NCBI RefSeq assembly: GCF_964204645.1
Contig: NC_134026.1
Coordinates: 30,814,650-30,878,649, forward strand
DNA length: 64,000 nucleotides
Direction of reading: 5' to 3'
DNA from: Tubulanus polymorphus
Lineage: Eukaryota > Nemertea > Palaeonemertea > Tubulaniformes > Tubulanidae
A model generated the notes under the pieces. That model had not been told where the DNA came from, did not search any database, and saw only the letters and a list, made by a program, of their open reading frames with translations. Below, piece after piece: positions 1-10,800 of this stretch (positions are counted from its first letter, which is position 1; each line of letters begins with the position of its first letter). A program made the translations under genes and the position numbers.

Positions 1-1059
1 GTTTCGCGACATTTCCGGGCGGCTGCGTTATTTTTCCGGCGACGATCGGCATACTTCGGATCGGCATATTTCGGATTCATAGCCTCGGGATTTGCCGAAC
101 GTTTCCGACCTCTGGGACGCTCGGTGTATGACACATTTATCATTAGGTCGGATTTTCTTGGTGAATCGGATGATAGATCGGAGACGTCTGAGATGTCTGA
201 TTGACCGTATTCCGAATCCGCATTCTCAAAGCGCCCGTCATCGATGTATCTAGGTAAAGGTGGAGAATTAACCGCATCGCTTGGATCTTCGCATTCTTTT
301 TTCAATAAAACATCAAGATGTGGCATACCGTTAGGCGCGCCGGGAACTAGCACCGACATGTGAGGTATTTGATGCGGAACTGTGACGTAACCACTTGCAA
401 CAGCGAACGGTAGATGCGCGGATGAGCTGATAGGTAAAACAATAGATGGCGCTACGTGCGGAGGTGTTAATCCTATAGTTTCCCGCGTAACTGGTGGTGT
501 TAAGCTGTTATTATGGGGAATCTGTCCGTACACGATATCTGTGGGTCTCTTCACCGATGCGCTAGTCCCAGGAACAGGATAGCCGGCTGTTTCGCTCATA
601 TTTTGCCGGTAGGGGTCTCTGCTCGTGGGATTTGAAAGTTTTGTCTTCAATTCGTTTAACTCGGCCCTCAGATTCGCGTTTTCTCGATTCACTTGGTCGA
701 TCTTGTTTTCCATGATGACGTCATTTAAGCGTCTTTTTTCTCTCGATTTTTTCGCTGCCTCATTATTTTTCTTTCTTCGCTCCCAATAATTAGTATCCTT
801 TAATTCTTCGGCGACGAATTTACGTCGTTTTCGTTGGTTCTCGCCTGTAGCAGTGGTAGAATCGGTTTGGTCATCTTTTAAACCATCTTTTAAAGCGAGT
901 AACTGTTCGGCCAGATTGGTTTCTAATGTCGAATAAGTTCGATTTCCAGTCGGTGGAGATTGTGAAGTATCACTAGTTTCAGTGCTACTCTGCGACAAAC
1001 TGTCAAATGATGAATGCTGTAACTCTTTGTCCCCTGGCATCTGTCGTTTCAATAAATCA
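1..1059 (-). CDS. NFIL3/E4BP4-like bZIP transcription factor with a second bZIP-like basic region (partial, runs off left edge)
   Basis: The minus frame is open from a splice acceptor (AG at 1061-1060) to the window edge. The likely start is the ATG at 1040-1038 (MPGDKELQ). Residues about 82-105 form a basic region (YWERRKKNNEAAKKSREKRR) that matches the NFIL3/E4BP4 signature NNEAAKxSREKRRLND. It is followed by a heptad-like segment of about 30 residues. Family members are nuclear, bind D-box-like sites (TTAYGTAA) and usually repress. After about 190 residues of Ser/Pro-rich linker comes a second bZIP-like basic region at about 325-346 (KYADRRRKNNAAARKCRE). The window ends there, so its zipper is not visible. 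Vertebrate NFIL3 has one bZIP and one coding exon. The extra basic region is odd and is treated as a finding. The 19 bases upstream of the ATG stay open, so an earlier coding exon is possible. The NFIL3-like assignment is firm; the orthologue name is not. Confidence 0.85.
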
Positions 1060-3258
1060 CTGAAAGAAACAATATGAAATACCTGACAGAAACAATAGAT
1101 CTTGAAAGGGAGCACCACTTAATTAAAGTATCGGGGACTTAATACAAAAAGCCGAAAGGGTTATGGGGTCCTACCCCAGAGAATTCTGAAGTTTTAAATG
1201 CATTATTAAGGTTTTGCTGATTTTTAGATTGGGTTGTGGGAATACTTGTGGAGTTTCTAGCTCTGATAGTCTCCAAATCTAGACCGTATTGCCCATTGGA
1301 GCGAGTCCTGATTGACCCCATGAGAAGATGGGCAGCTTTAGGGTTGCTCAATAAAATGCGAGAGGCTAATATCGATTGTTTTGCTACAGTCGTTTCTTTA
1401 AGACTCGAGAGTGTTTGTCAGCAGGTGATCGATCGAGAAGGACACAACAATTGCCCTAAATCTACCGAGCCGACAGATTCGAAGTGGGCCAACGTGGATC
1501 ATTCTTTTTAATAATCGCGTGAATAAAAAGTAGGTAACAGTGTCGAATGAACCGGTTCAACATGGTCGTCTTCTATAAGAGGGTTTGCGAAGAGAGATGT
1601 CGTCAATAATACATGCGTAGAACGAATGTAGCTTATGTACTCGAGGCAATTCAAGGATACAAAAAACTGACGAATTTTTAGTTAGTTAAGCTGGGGAAAT
1701 TCATATTACGGGGTCGGTTTGGTGAAAATCAGTAAATCTTCCGTTTTCTGGTGCATTTAATGAATGGACCCTTATGAATTAATGCTCTCTTATTTCAAAC
1801 ATCTCTTGTTAAAGCTGCACATAAAATCTTATGATCCAATGGAGCTGTGTCGAGCTAGACCAAAAGAATATCTAATATTTTTATTATGTCGTGTGACATA
1901 AGATAGTTCTCATCTAATAGAGATATCACGCAACATATACATAGCCGAATCAATGAAGGCCAGCGTTCTGTAGCGTTAAGGCAAAATAGGTCGACGTTTC
2001 AACAACAGCAATAGGTTCTGTGTTGCCTACGAATTGTGATATATTATACAAAAACCTACTAACCTTCGCTATATGTATTTACCAGCCAGTATTCTACCTA
2101 GCAGCTGCAGATAGCTACGTAGCTAGCGCTCCTGCATGTTATTTAATGCTGCAATGATTATGCAACATTCAGTTACGAATTGAGTAATGTATACATGCGT
2201 CATCGATCACGTGACCGTCGCATCATAGCTCCCACTGCGAACAGAGTAGAGCGTTCCTCTTTACAGAATTTTAAAGAGGTTTTTTGAAAACCGGTTCCCC
2301 TTTTGAATTCAAGCAACGACACGGTGACCTCAAGATTTAAAAAGTGATTTGTTCTATACATAGTAAAATGCCGCGGTTATCTGTGGTATATATTGAGTGT
2401 TTTATGCCATGTTGGCAATATTGATTTCTAGCGAGCTGTATAAGCTACTGTATGCTGCGCAAACGACCGGGCGACTAACTTAGCCTGTTGTGCCAGAGTG
2501 TAGAACTCGTGGTTGACTCTCATTTGAGTTTGTGAGGGAGAATTAACGGAGCTGCGCATGATTCGGGGAATAAATGATATTGTCAACACAAGACGTTTTT
2601 AAAAAAAATGCTATACGCTGTTTCCTATGAAATTCGTTGACCTGCAAAAAGCCTCGAGTCGAGGACAAGGATATCATTGCTAATCAATCGCTGTGATACA
2701 TCCAACTTGGTCTGAATCCGTGCAAAGTGTCGTATACACCCTAAAGCAATTACTTATAAGTGTAAATGCCTTTGATTAAATAAACTAATTGGTCTAGTTA
2801 TTAATTGGGGTTTTGTCAAGTTCCAAAGATAACTTTTTTTATTAGAATAAAGAAAAATGGAAATTCCTGGCAATGCGATGCTAAAGCTAATCGATATAAT
2901 GTTAAGCATGTTAAGTGCCAAGATATTTCACAGATTCCTGATTAATTAGGAAAAGAATACGGTAACGAAATCAACAATCACCGTGTCGGGTGAAATGACT
3001 AATTTCAGCAATTGACGCATGCGCCATCTATCGCAATTCCTCGTCACGAATTTGGGCGGATGGGTGTTGGTTCGTTCTATTCCGTGTTTTATTGTTGAGT
3101 CGCGCGACCGTGGAGCTGCTCGCTGTGCTCTGACTTGTACATGTTTGTTGTTGTTTTTTCGGTGCATTAGAGCGTGGGTCTGTCGTGTATCTTAGTTACA
3201 ACCCTTTCGTCGTTCTTTATCTGATTCGAAATCTCTAATTTTAAAACAATCGGACACT
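1060..3258. other. Shared upstream region of the bZIP and TLC-domain genes
   Basis: This interval separates two divergent genes. It must hold the 5' exon(s) and promoter of the bZIP gene and the promoter of the TLC gene. I see no supported coding exon. The short open frames at 1139-1511 and 2946-3167 have no family resemblance or splice context. A CACGTG box lies at 2208-2213. No TATA box could be assigned. Confidence 0.5.
2208..2213. promoter_or_regulatory. CACGTG E-box upstream of the NFIL3-like gene
   Basis: A perfect CACGTG lies about 1.2 kb upstream of the bZIP coding exon. Vertebrate NFIL3 and fly vrille are clock-linked, and CACGTG is the CLOCK:BMAL1/CYC site. One hexamer in 2 kb is near chance, so this is only a pointer. 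Confidence 0.2.
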
Positions 3259-5357
3259 ATGAGGACCATAGCCGATTACGACCAACAATTAATTGCTAAA
3301 TATGGAATATTTACACTTTTGTTCTCGATGCTGTTTTTTCATATTTTGAAAACGATAGTGAATTTTTACGGTGCACCTAAAGTCGTCCCCGACAAAGACG
3401 AATGGCGGTGGAAGAATTTGTTTGTATCATGGATCCACGCTCTAATCGTAGGTTCATGGAATCTGGCCTGGTAAGTGAATGTTTATATTATTAGACAAGC
3501 CCTCGCTCATAAAATATTGCATGGTTTCGTTCATTTATCAGATTCAATTGCTAGTAAATTGTTAGTTTTCTATTTTCAGTATGGTTATATACCCGGAGAT
3601 GTTTGAAGATCTTTCAAACCATTTTACCTTATTTTCATACTTGGTTATAGTGTTTTCTACAGGTAAGAGCTGGATGCCTACACTGAGACGCGCCTCCCCG
3701 GGGGTCGTTACGATGGGTATTCATTGACGCTTTGTTGAATTCTTTTTTTCAGGATATTTCCTGTATGATTTCTGTGATATGTTATTCAATAATAAACTGC
3801 TGAAATTTTGGGAAGTTTCTTTGCACCATGTAGTTGTAAGTATATTTGTAATGTAGTTGTAAGTATAATAGGCCCTAACTTTTCTCTCAGCTATTTATTG
3901 TAGGAAGAGTCAAACTCGATTAAGTTGTCACATTTTTCAGAGTCATCTCTATTTTTGAGTTTTTAATTCTAATGTGATTTACAAAGTGTAAGTCGTTTTA
4001 TTTGGATAAGTCATTAACGTAATGATTGTCTCAACTACAACGACCGAAACAAGTTTGACTTTGAATACTGGAAATGGAAGTTTAGTTGTTAATTTGATTG
4101 GAATAGAATTGAACTGGAAATGAACTAGTTTAGGAGTGTAAAAACAGTTAAGGTTTACGAGCATGAAATTCAGTAAAATATCTTCATAGACGTTTGTCGA
4201 ATAAACACTATAATCCGTGTATACTGTAGATAAATGAAGAAATCCCACACTTCGAATTTAAAATTATACGATCAAATTTATTATCATGAAACCATAACGT
4301 TTCGGCTGTTGACTGACAGCCATCATCAGGTGGCTGATGCATTGATGAATCATCAACAGCCATCATCATCATCATTCCACCTGATGGTGGCTGTTAGTCA
4401 ACAGCTAATATTAATATTATACAGCTTATAATTTTAAATTCGAAGTCTGGGGTTTCTTCATTTATCTTCATAGATGTTTGTGCTGAATGACCCTAGTTGA
4501 AAAACCAGGCTACAGTGTGATTTACAAATTGAATTACTTCATTTTCAAATTATTTGAAATAGTTAAGTAGGCCTAGAGTTAAACTTAAGGTCTAGTGTCC
4601 AGTTTCTCGAACATGGTGGTGCCACTGACCTGGGCAGGGGTAACTCCGTGGGAATTTGACGAATTCTACAAAACCTGGAAAATTCAATGAATTTGGATAA
4701 TTCTATGGACCATGTTTCTTTATCAGTAGGTGATTCAATGGAAGATGAATGAATTGTAACATTCTAAACCTCCTCTGAATTTCTCTGCTCTGCGAATTTT
4801 GTGTAGTCACATGGAAAAATAGTTTCAAAATCTCAAAGTTTCATGATGAAGTAATTCCCAATTGATTTGTTGTTTGATTATTATTTCAGGTGTTATCGTC
4901 ATTCATTTATGTCACGTATTACATGGTTCAGATTGGTTACGTTTGCATGGCGCTATTAGCCGAAGCTAACAGTATATTTCTCCACGCCAGAAAACTGATG
5001 CAGATGCAAAAAGTTCCGTTCGACAACAGTTTATATCGATTCAATTGCGTTTTGAATATGGTCAGTTTTGTAGCTGGTCGCGGAACCGGTTTATTTGTAA
5101 TAACTAGATTTTTGATTCTAACACCTGAATTACTTACGCCATTTTTTCGATGGCTAGTTATCGTCGGTGTGTTTATAATGGATGTTATTCACCCCGTTCT
5201 ATTTTGGCGCTTGCTGAAAAGTGATTTCATAAAACCTTGGCTGAAAAATCGTCGACTAAAATCAGAAACGCCGACAGCCCTCGATAAATCGAATGAAATT
5301 CATATCGTAAACGGAATTAATGGCTTCAGGAACAACAACGATTTAAAAACAGCATGA
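3259..5357 (+). CDS. TLC-domain membrane protein, TLCD1/TLCD2-like
   Basis: Four exons: 3259-3470, 3580-3662, 3753-3835 and 4890-5357. They sum to 846 nt, or 281 aa. All junctions have GT-AG and matching phase. The start is the ATG after 'cggacact', and the stop is TGA at 5355-5357. The product is polytopic. A first helix (residues about 15-35) is followed by WRWKNLFVSWIHALIVGSWN, matching the W-R-W/K-N-x-x-V-S-x-x-H opening of TLCD1/2. Then come YFLYDFCDM and WEVSLHHVVV, which carry the H-H pair typical of TLC domains. The acidic/asparagine and LHARKL segment (EANSIFLHARKL) also matches TLCD1/2. A basic, polar tail follows. TLCD1/2 and worm FLD-1 restrict polyunsaturated chains in membrane phospholipids and so tune membrane fluidity. 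The gene is divergent from the bZIP gene and convergent with the lipase. The last intron (3836-4889) contains a foldback element. Confidence 0.88.
4204..4466 (+). mobile_element. Foldback element, copy 1 of a hammerhead-like family
   Basis: This element lies in the last intron of the TLC gene. It starts AACACTATAATCCGTGT (4204-4220). Its arms pair 'gaagaaatcccacacttcgaa' with 'ttcgaagtctggggtttcttc' and continue inward. Near the centre the minus strand reads CTGATGA (4329-4323), T, stem GGCTGT/ACAGCC, GAAA (4303-4300). In the right arm the equivalent motif has decayed (CTGATGG, GAAA lost). Imperfect direct repeats of about 20 bp (atcttcatagaYgtttgt) flank it at about 4180 and 4465. Its end and arm layout match the copies at 30056 and 42051. 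Confidence 0.7.
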
Positions 5358-5615
5358 AATTCCGTTTGTGTTTGTTTTTTTAGAATGTTTACCTTTGATG
5401 TTCATCGATTTAATCATCACTTTATTTATTTATGTTCGATAACACTGTAATTGATATTATATGCATTGTAGAAGACACCGGACCAAGTATGGGTTTAAGA
5501 AATGTGCTACTATAACAAACTTACTGTCTTCCCCTATCTAATGCAAATACATTCTATTGATCTACAGCCTTGACCTTCATCGTCCACAGTGTTCAAAACT
5601 TCACCTGAGACGCCT

Positions 5616-5911
5616 TTAACCCTTTCAGTGCGTCTACACCGCAGTGCGGTGTATAAATCAGTGATGGATTTTGCTAGTACACCGCACTGCGGTGTATTGA
5701 TGTAATTAGTAATTTGTAATTATCTCTATTGAAAAATGGCAGCAAGTGTCAAACATAGTGAGATACTAGTAACTAACGATACACCGCGCCGCGGTGTAGA
5801 CACACTACAGTGGTATTCCCATTGTTCAACACACTAGGGTGGAATTTTTTAGAATTTTCAAATTTTCTCCAGCACTATAGGGTATTTATTAGTCAGCACT
5901 GAAAGGGTTAA
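5616..5911. mobile_element. piggyBac-type MITE with TTAA ends
   Basis: Perfect 16-bp inverted ends read TTAACCCTTTCAGTGC (5616-5631) and GCACTGAAAGGGTTAA (5896-5911). TTAA target duplication followed by CCCTTT is the piggyBac-superfamily pattern. The roughly 296-bp body has no coding capacity. It contains three 19-bp palindromes of the form TACACCGCnnnGCGGTGTA at about 5635, 5679 and 5781. A diverged relative lies at 23327. Confidence 0.8.
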
Positions 5912-6917
5912 TTGATAATGAATATAAGAAATTTCAAAAACTTGATCGTTCACACTTCACACATATGTGCTGAATTCCTGAATGAATGGGTGCTGGATAC
6001 AGGATTGCCGATTGATACATGTATCCCTGAGATTCAGTATGATACATTCACCGTGTGCTTGACTACAGATTTTCTTACAAATAATTATTTTTTCCCGAAT
6101 ATATATTTTCTAGAGATTTATATAGGCCTAAAATCGATATATTTAACTGCTCCCAATTTTCATAGAAAAATGTTTAAAAGTTTAAAGGGATTAACGTTGT
6201 AATAATCCAGATTGTGTGTAGAGTTTATTGTGGCTACTGATTAAAAATTCTTCCATAGTTATTACAAAAAGAAACCAGTTTTCCGATTGAGTCTCAGCCA
6301 TAAACTTGAATTCATTTATTTATATGTTGATTAGTTTAGAGCGATTTATTACCTTAAAAATAGAAGTAGAAACAGTCATTTTACGATCTAGTGATATTAT
6401 TGAAATACTTCGATACTGATGTAATGTTTACTACGCAAAAAGTATATTTTTTCCAATTATTTTTGATACTATATCTCGTAATCATTAGTGATTACTATAT
6501 GAAAATAAAATCCTAGTGCTCGGTGCTGCGCTTTACTGCGTGCTGGTGATTTCATAAAAAATGCTTTTTATTTTCTATATTAAACAAATCGTATTCGTCG
6601 AAGTCAATCAAAATGATTGAATGATGTATTTTATACGGAATTATTTATTGAATAATAAAATCATGTAGCAGGTAATTGTTACAGTATGAAGAATGTCTAG
6701 TATTGATGTAAATTTCTAAAAGTCGGTTCCAGCTGAGTCGACCATTCTATGAAATTGAGCTGCCGGTCACACTAGTTTTAGACTCTGTTCATATTGCTGA
6801 ATATAAACCCTACCTCCCTCATCTACACAATTTTAGGCACGTAGAATTGATCAATGAATTTTGTGCCCCTCCCTCCATGAACGTCTACAACTTCATGAAT
6901 TGACCCTTAGGCTAAAC

Positions 6918-7121
6918 AAAAATGATACCTTGTTTCTCCGCAGCGGCCGGGTCATTTTTGTAAAATATGATAAAATTTATAAACAGTTCATTTCTATAGC
7001 GGCCGGGTCTGTTATGGTAAAATTGATCACGATTTTTAAAAAAGTAATGTATAGGGTAGATAGACGGCCGGCCGGGTCAACATTTAAGCTCAGCAGAGTG
7101 GAGAAACAAGGTATCAATTTT
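6918..7121. mobile_element. MITE with GGCCGGGTC internal motifs
   Basis: The inverted ends are AATGATACCTTGTTTCTCC (from about 6921) and GGAGAAACAAGGTATCA (7100-7116), about 200 bp apart. Three internal GGCCGGGTC motifs stand out in otherwise AT-rich sequence. There is no coding capacity. The superfamily was not recognised. Confidence 0.65.
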
Positions 7122-7823
7122 TTTTGGCCTTATCTCAACTGCGTCGAAACGGGCTCTGCTGAATCCCCCCTATTTTGATGCAGTTAAGTTTGATATAAGT
7201 TAGATTATTATTTCTTTTCTAATGTTTTTACTTAAAATCAAATTAACGTAACTGTTGACCGTGGAACCGAGTTCTAAGCATGAAGTCAAACGAAAGAATA
7301 AATCGTCCATTGATTATTGTGTTAGTGTTTAGTATAATAAGAAATACATAGATTAAATTTCTACGTGTGTTAAAAAATATTCTTATAGAAGAGCTTCCTG
7401 ATTTACTTACACCCCGCTTATCTAAGAGCTTCCTGATTTACTAACACCCCCGCGCTTTTCTGTGAGTTGAGCTATATCTTTGTAATCAGGGATGGATGCG
7501 GCCTCTCTTGTTTTTGCTATAGAGGTTTAAATATAGTGACTCTGGAGAATATAATGTTATAATCGTCACGGCTTTGTCAGTGAAATAAAGAATATTTAAT
7601 TATTATTAATGCTGAAATGATATATTTTATCGAATATTATGATCGTGAATAAATTCTTCATAATCAAAAACTCGACTTTAACTTTTGATATTGTTTAATG
7701 GGGGCGATGATACAATGACACGTATACCGCGTATTCACACACTCTCTCACTCCGCTAGAATTTGCCCTCTATTTTAAAGAACGACTTGAACTCTAGCTTT
7801 GAAGAACTGTTAACCTGCATATA

Positions 7824-7829
7824 TTTATT
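7824..7829 (-). terminator. Polyadenylation signal of the lipase gene
   Basis: AATAAA on the minus strand lies 15 nt beyond the lipase stop codon. It is the nearest canonical signal and implies a very short 3' UTR. Confidence 0.5.
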
Positions 7830-7844
7830 GACTCATTTGATTAT

Positions 7845-10800
7845 TTAACACTGATCGACGGCAGTGAATGTCTTTCTTTTGGTGCTGCGCAGTTCATATC
7901 CATTACCACAAAACTGAACGCTGTGAAGAAAATGTTGAAACAATATTATTCGTATTGAACCCGAGCTCCACGCGAAGCTCCGAGACTGGCCTAGTCATAT
8001 ACCGCGAAACTAATCATAACAATGATATACTATATATGATAAATAGAGCTAATTACTATCAATATTCTATGAAAAGGTTCTCGTGTTTAAACTTACCTTT
8101 TCTGAGCATCGCCGTCCATAAGCACAATCTTATCAATGATGAGTTTAGGTTTTCTTATCAATGGTACATGCCATTCCCAGATCCAGAGAGGGTCGTGAAT
8201 CCACCAAACAGTAATTAATGAGATATCACCAATATCGTAATCAGTCAGAAATGTGTAACCGTGTGAAGTGAAAGGTTCTATTTTTGCCCTTCTGAAACAA
8301 ATGATAGGATCTTTGAGGTTCCGCGGAAAATGTTACCGAATTGAGGGAAGACCAGTGAACTGCAAGCTTTCTTATTAGTTTTTTTCTTCGGATAATGCAT
8401 TTTTCTTCAATTGAATTACATAATCAATCATCTATTAAACCAACTGGACCGAGTATCTACAATTTCACAGGTTTTATCAGATATGCTCAGGAGCCAGCAG
8501 TCAACATTCAAAATCAGTTGTTTGAATTCCAAAAAAGATCTGAAATTTTAAGACAGTGGTTTTGCCATAGGGCTGAGCGTGAGATGGTTTTAGAAGGAAG
8601 GAGGACTGCATGCAACTATGACCCCAAAAATTCTTGTAGGTCACGGGTGTATAACTAAGCTAAAAAATTCAGTTATTTTTTTAATGAAATTTTGATATAA
8701 TAACTTACTCTTTCGTGATTTTAATTTCACCCGTGGCTCCGTTTGACCCGTGTAGGTTAATGAACAAATCACCACGTTCTTTATTGTCGCCAAACGTGAA
8801 TTTTACTGCAAAACTTTTTCCTGTATATCAAAAAAGTATTAATACGCTATATGCACTGGAAACGACACCTTTTATCAAATCAGCAAACTATAGCGATCCA
8901 TCAGTTCTGGCGTATGAGTTAGGGTTATTTCGATTAGATTTAGAATTGAGTTTGAGTGGAAATGATGCTGCAACTTACGACAATACGGACGCGTATCTGC
9001 GGTATCAAGGAAATATTTAATTTCAGTTTGATTAACCAGTGGTTTAGCTGTATCTGCGTAAAAACCCATATATGCGCAGCCTAATCCACCACAACTCATA
9101 CATCTACCAACCTAAAATACAGTACACGCTGTTTATCAAATCATTTTTCTCAATGTTATTTTCATCAATTAAACTGGTTTGAAATAAATATATATGTAGA
9201 ATTATTTATTATTTAAAACATTGTTTTTTATTGATCTGACATGGACTCTTCGTTTGAGAGTCCATGATCTGGACGTATAGCTCTACAGTGAAACTGTGGA
9301 GAACTGGACCCAGTTCCATTTCGAGGGTCAACTCAACTCAAAATGATTGAGCCTTAACTCAGGAATTATTAACTGGGTCTTAGATGAAAGAAGGATTCTA
9401 TACATCCCTAACATTGTAGGCTAACGTATGACAGACTTTACCTTAAAATCTTCATAATTGTTACAGGGAAATGCTTTAAATTGACAATGTTTCGAGTTGA
9501 TGGATTCGATGAAGTAATAATACGCTCTCAGATGATCACAAGCCACGTAATGTTTTCCTCCTGTCAAAAACATTAGTATATGAAAATGTGCATAAACCGA
9601 CGAAAAGACTTCCTTGTGAAAAACGTTTTCGACATATTGTTTTGTCAAGCCGTGTGCGTTGAGTTTAATGGCAACATGATCGAAATAAACAATGTACCAT
9701 GCAGTAGGCCTATATAAAGTGTATATCTCAGTTCATAGACAGTTTATCACTTAACGGCGATAGATATCAACCGGTTATAAACCATTAGCATTCAAATTAT
9801 AGGACTTTGATAACTGGATTCGGTCCAATTCTCGGAGAATGGTCGACATCGGAAGAATCCTCAATAACGAGACAAACAATTAACTCTCTCAGGGACCAAA
9901 TAGTGGAATATGAAATATTTATTAAGATGAATAGATAGTGATGTACTGAATCATATATGTATATACACATTTTAGCTTAGTATAGACTATGCGGCGGTAT
10001 CCGATGGTTGGTTGGGCAACGATGACGTGAAGCTTTGATACTGCCATGTCGTTGTTTAAACCATGGACTCCAAAAAACTTTCTATCTATTTATAGAGTCC
10101 ATTTCCAAACTTACCTTCATAGATGCCTTCAGTAGTGACTTTTTCTATAAGATTACCGGTACAACCAGGCTGGTCATTACCGCCGTTTACATAGAAATCT
10201 ACATGGCCGCTAGGCTGCCATATACCGAAACCTTGCGAACATAAATAAAAAATTCATCAGCAAATTCTAAGTAATTTGATTAATTCACATCAGCGATAGT
10301 TTTCTTTTAAAGACGATATCAAAAGCCACAAAAGGAAAGAAAAAACGAGCTTTATACAAAGTAGGGGTGATATACAAATATCATATGAAAATCATATCAG
10401 CTCGAGGAAACTTTTCGGACTCTTTCTTCACTCTTTGTGGGATTTTATATCAAACAAGGACTCGAAGTGTTTCATTAATTCTTTACCTCCATTCAACACG
10501 AGAATATTAAGAATGCTTTTAGCGTCAGTATGAATTACATCGACAAATCGAGCATCAGTTGGGTCCAGACGAACAGCGGGATCAGTGTTGGCGAAATATG
10601 GTGAAGCTGGATCCAACCCTGCAGTGTGGAACAAATACGTATAGCATAAGTACTCAAGTAAATTCACCAGTCATTTGGTGGGCCCTGCATTTGGTCCAGT
10701 TGCAAAAATATTGTGTGATTCACTCCGTGATATAAGCCGCGATCACACGGGCGTTTTGGGCTCGGGCCACGGGTACCTGTTTGGCCCGGGCCGAATTCGA

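Larger units (their letters stand above)
5358..7844. other. Convergent intergenic region with 3' UTRs and two MITEs
   Basis: This interval is AT-rich. It holds the 3' UTR of the TLC gene (AATAAA-type signals around 6504 and 6655) and the sequence beyond the end of the lipase gene. Two inverted-repeat elements are listed separately. A 40-bp stretch (gagcttcctgatttactaac) is duplicated at about 7388 and 7427. Open frames at 5912-6202 and 6861-7178 lie partly in repeats and resemble nothing I know. Confidence 0.5.
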
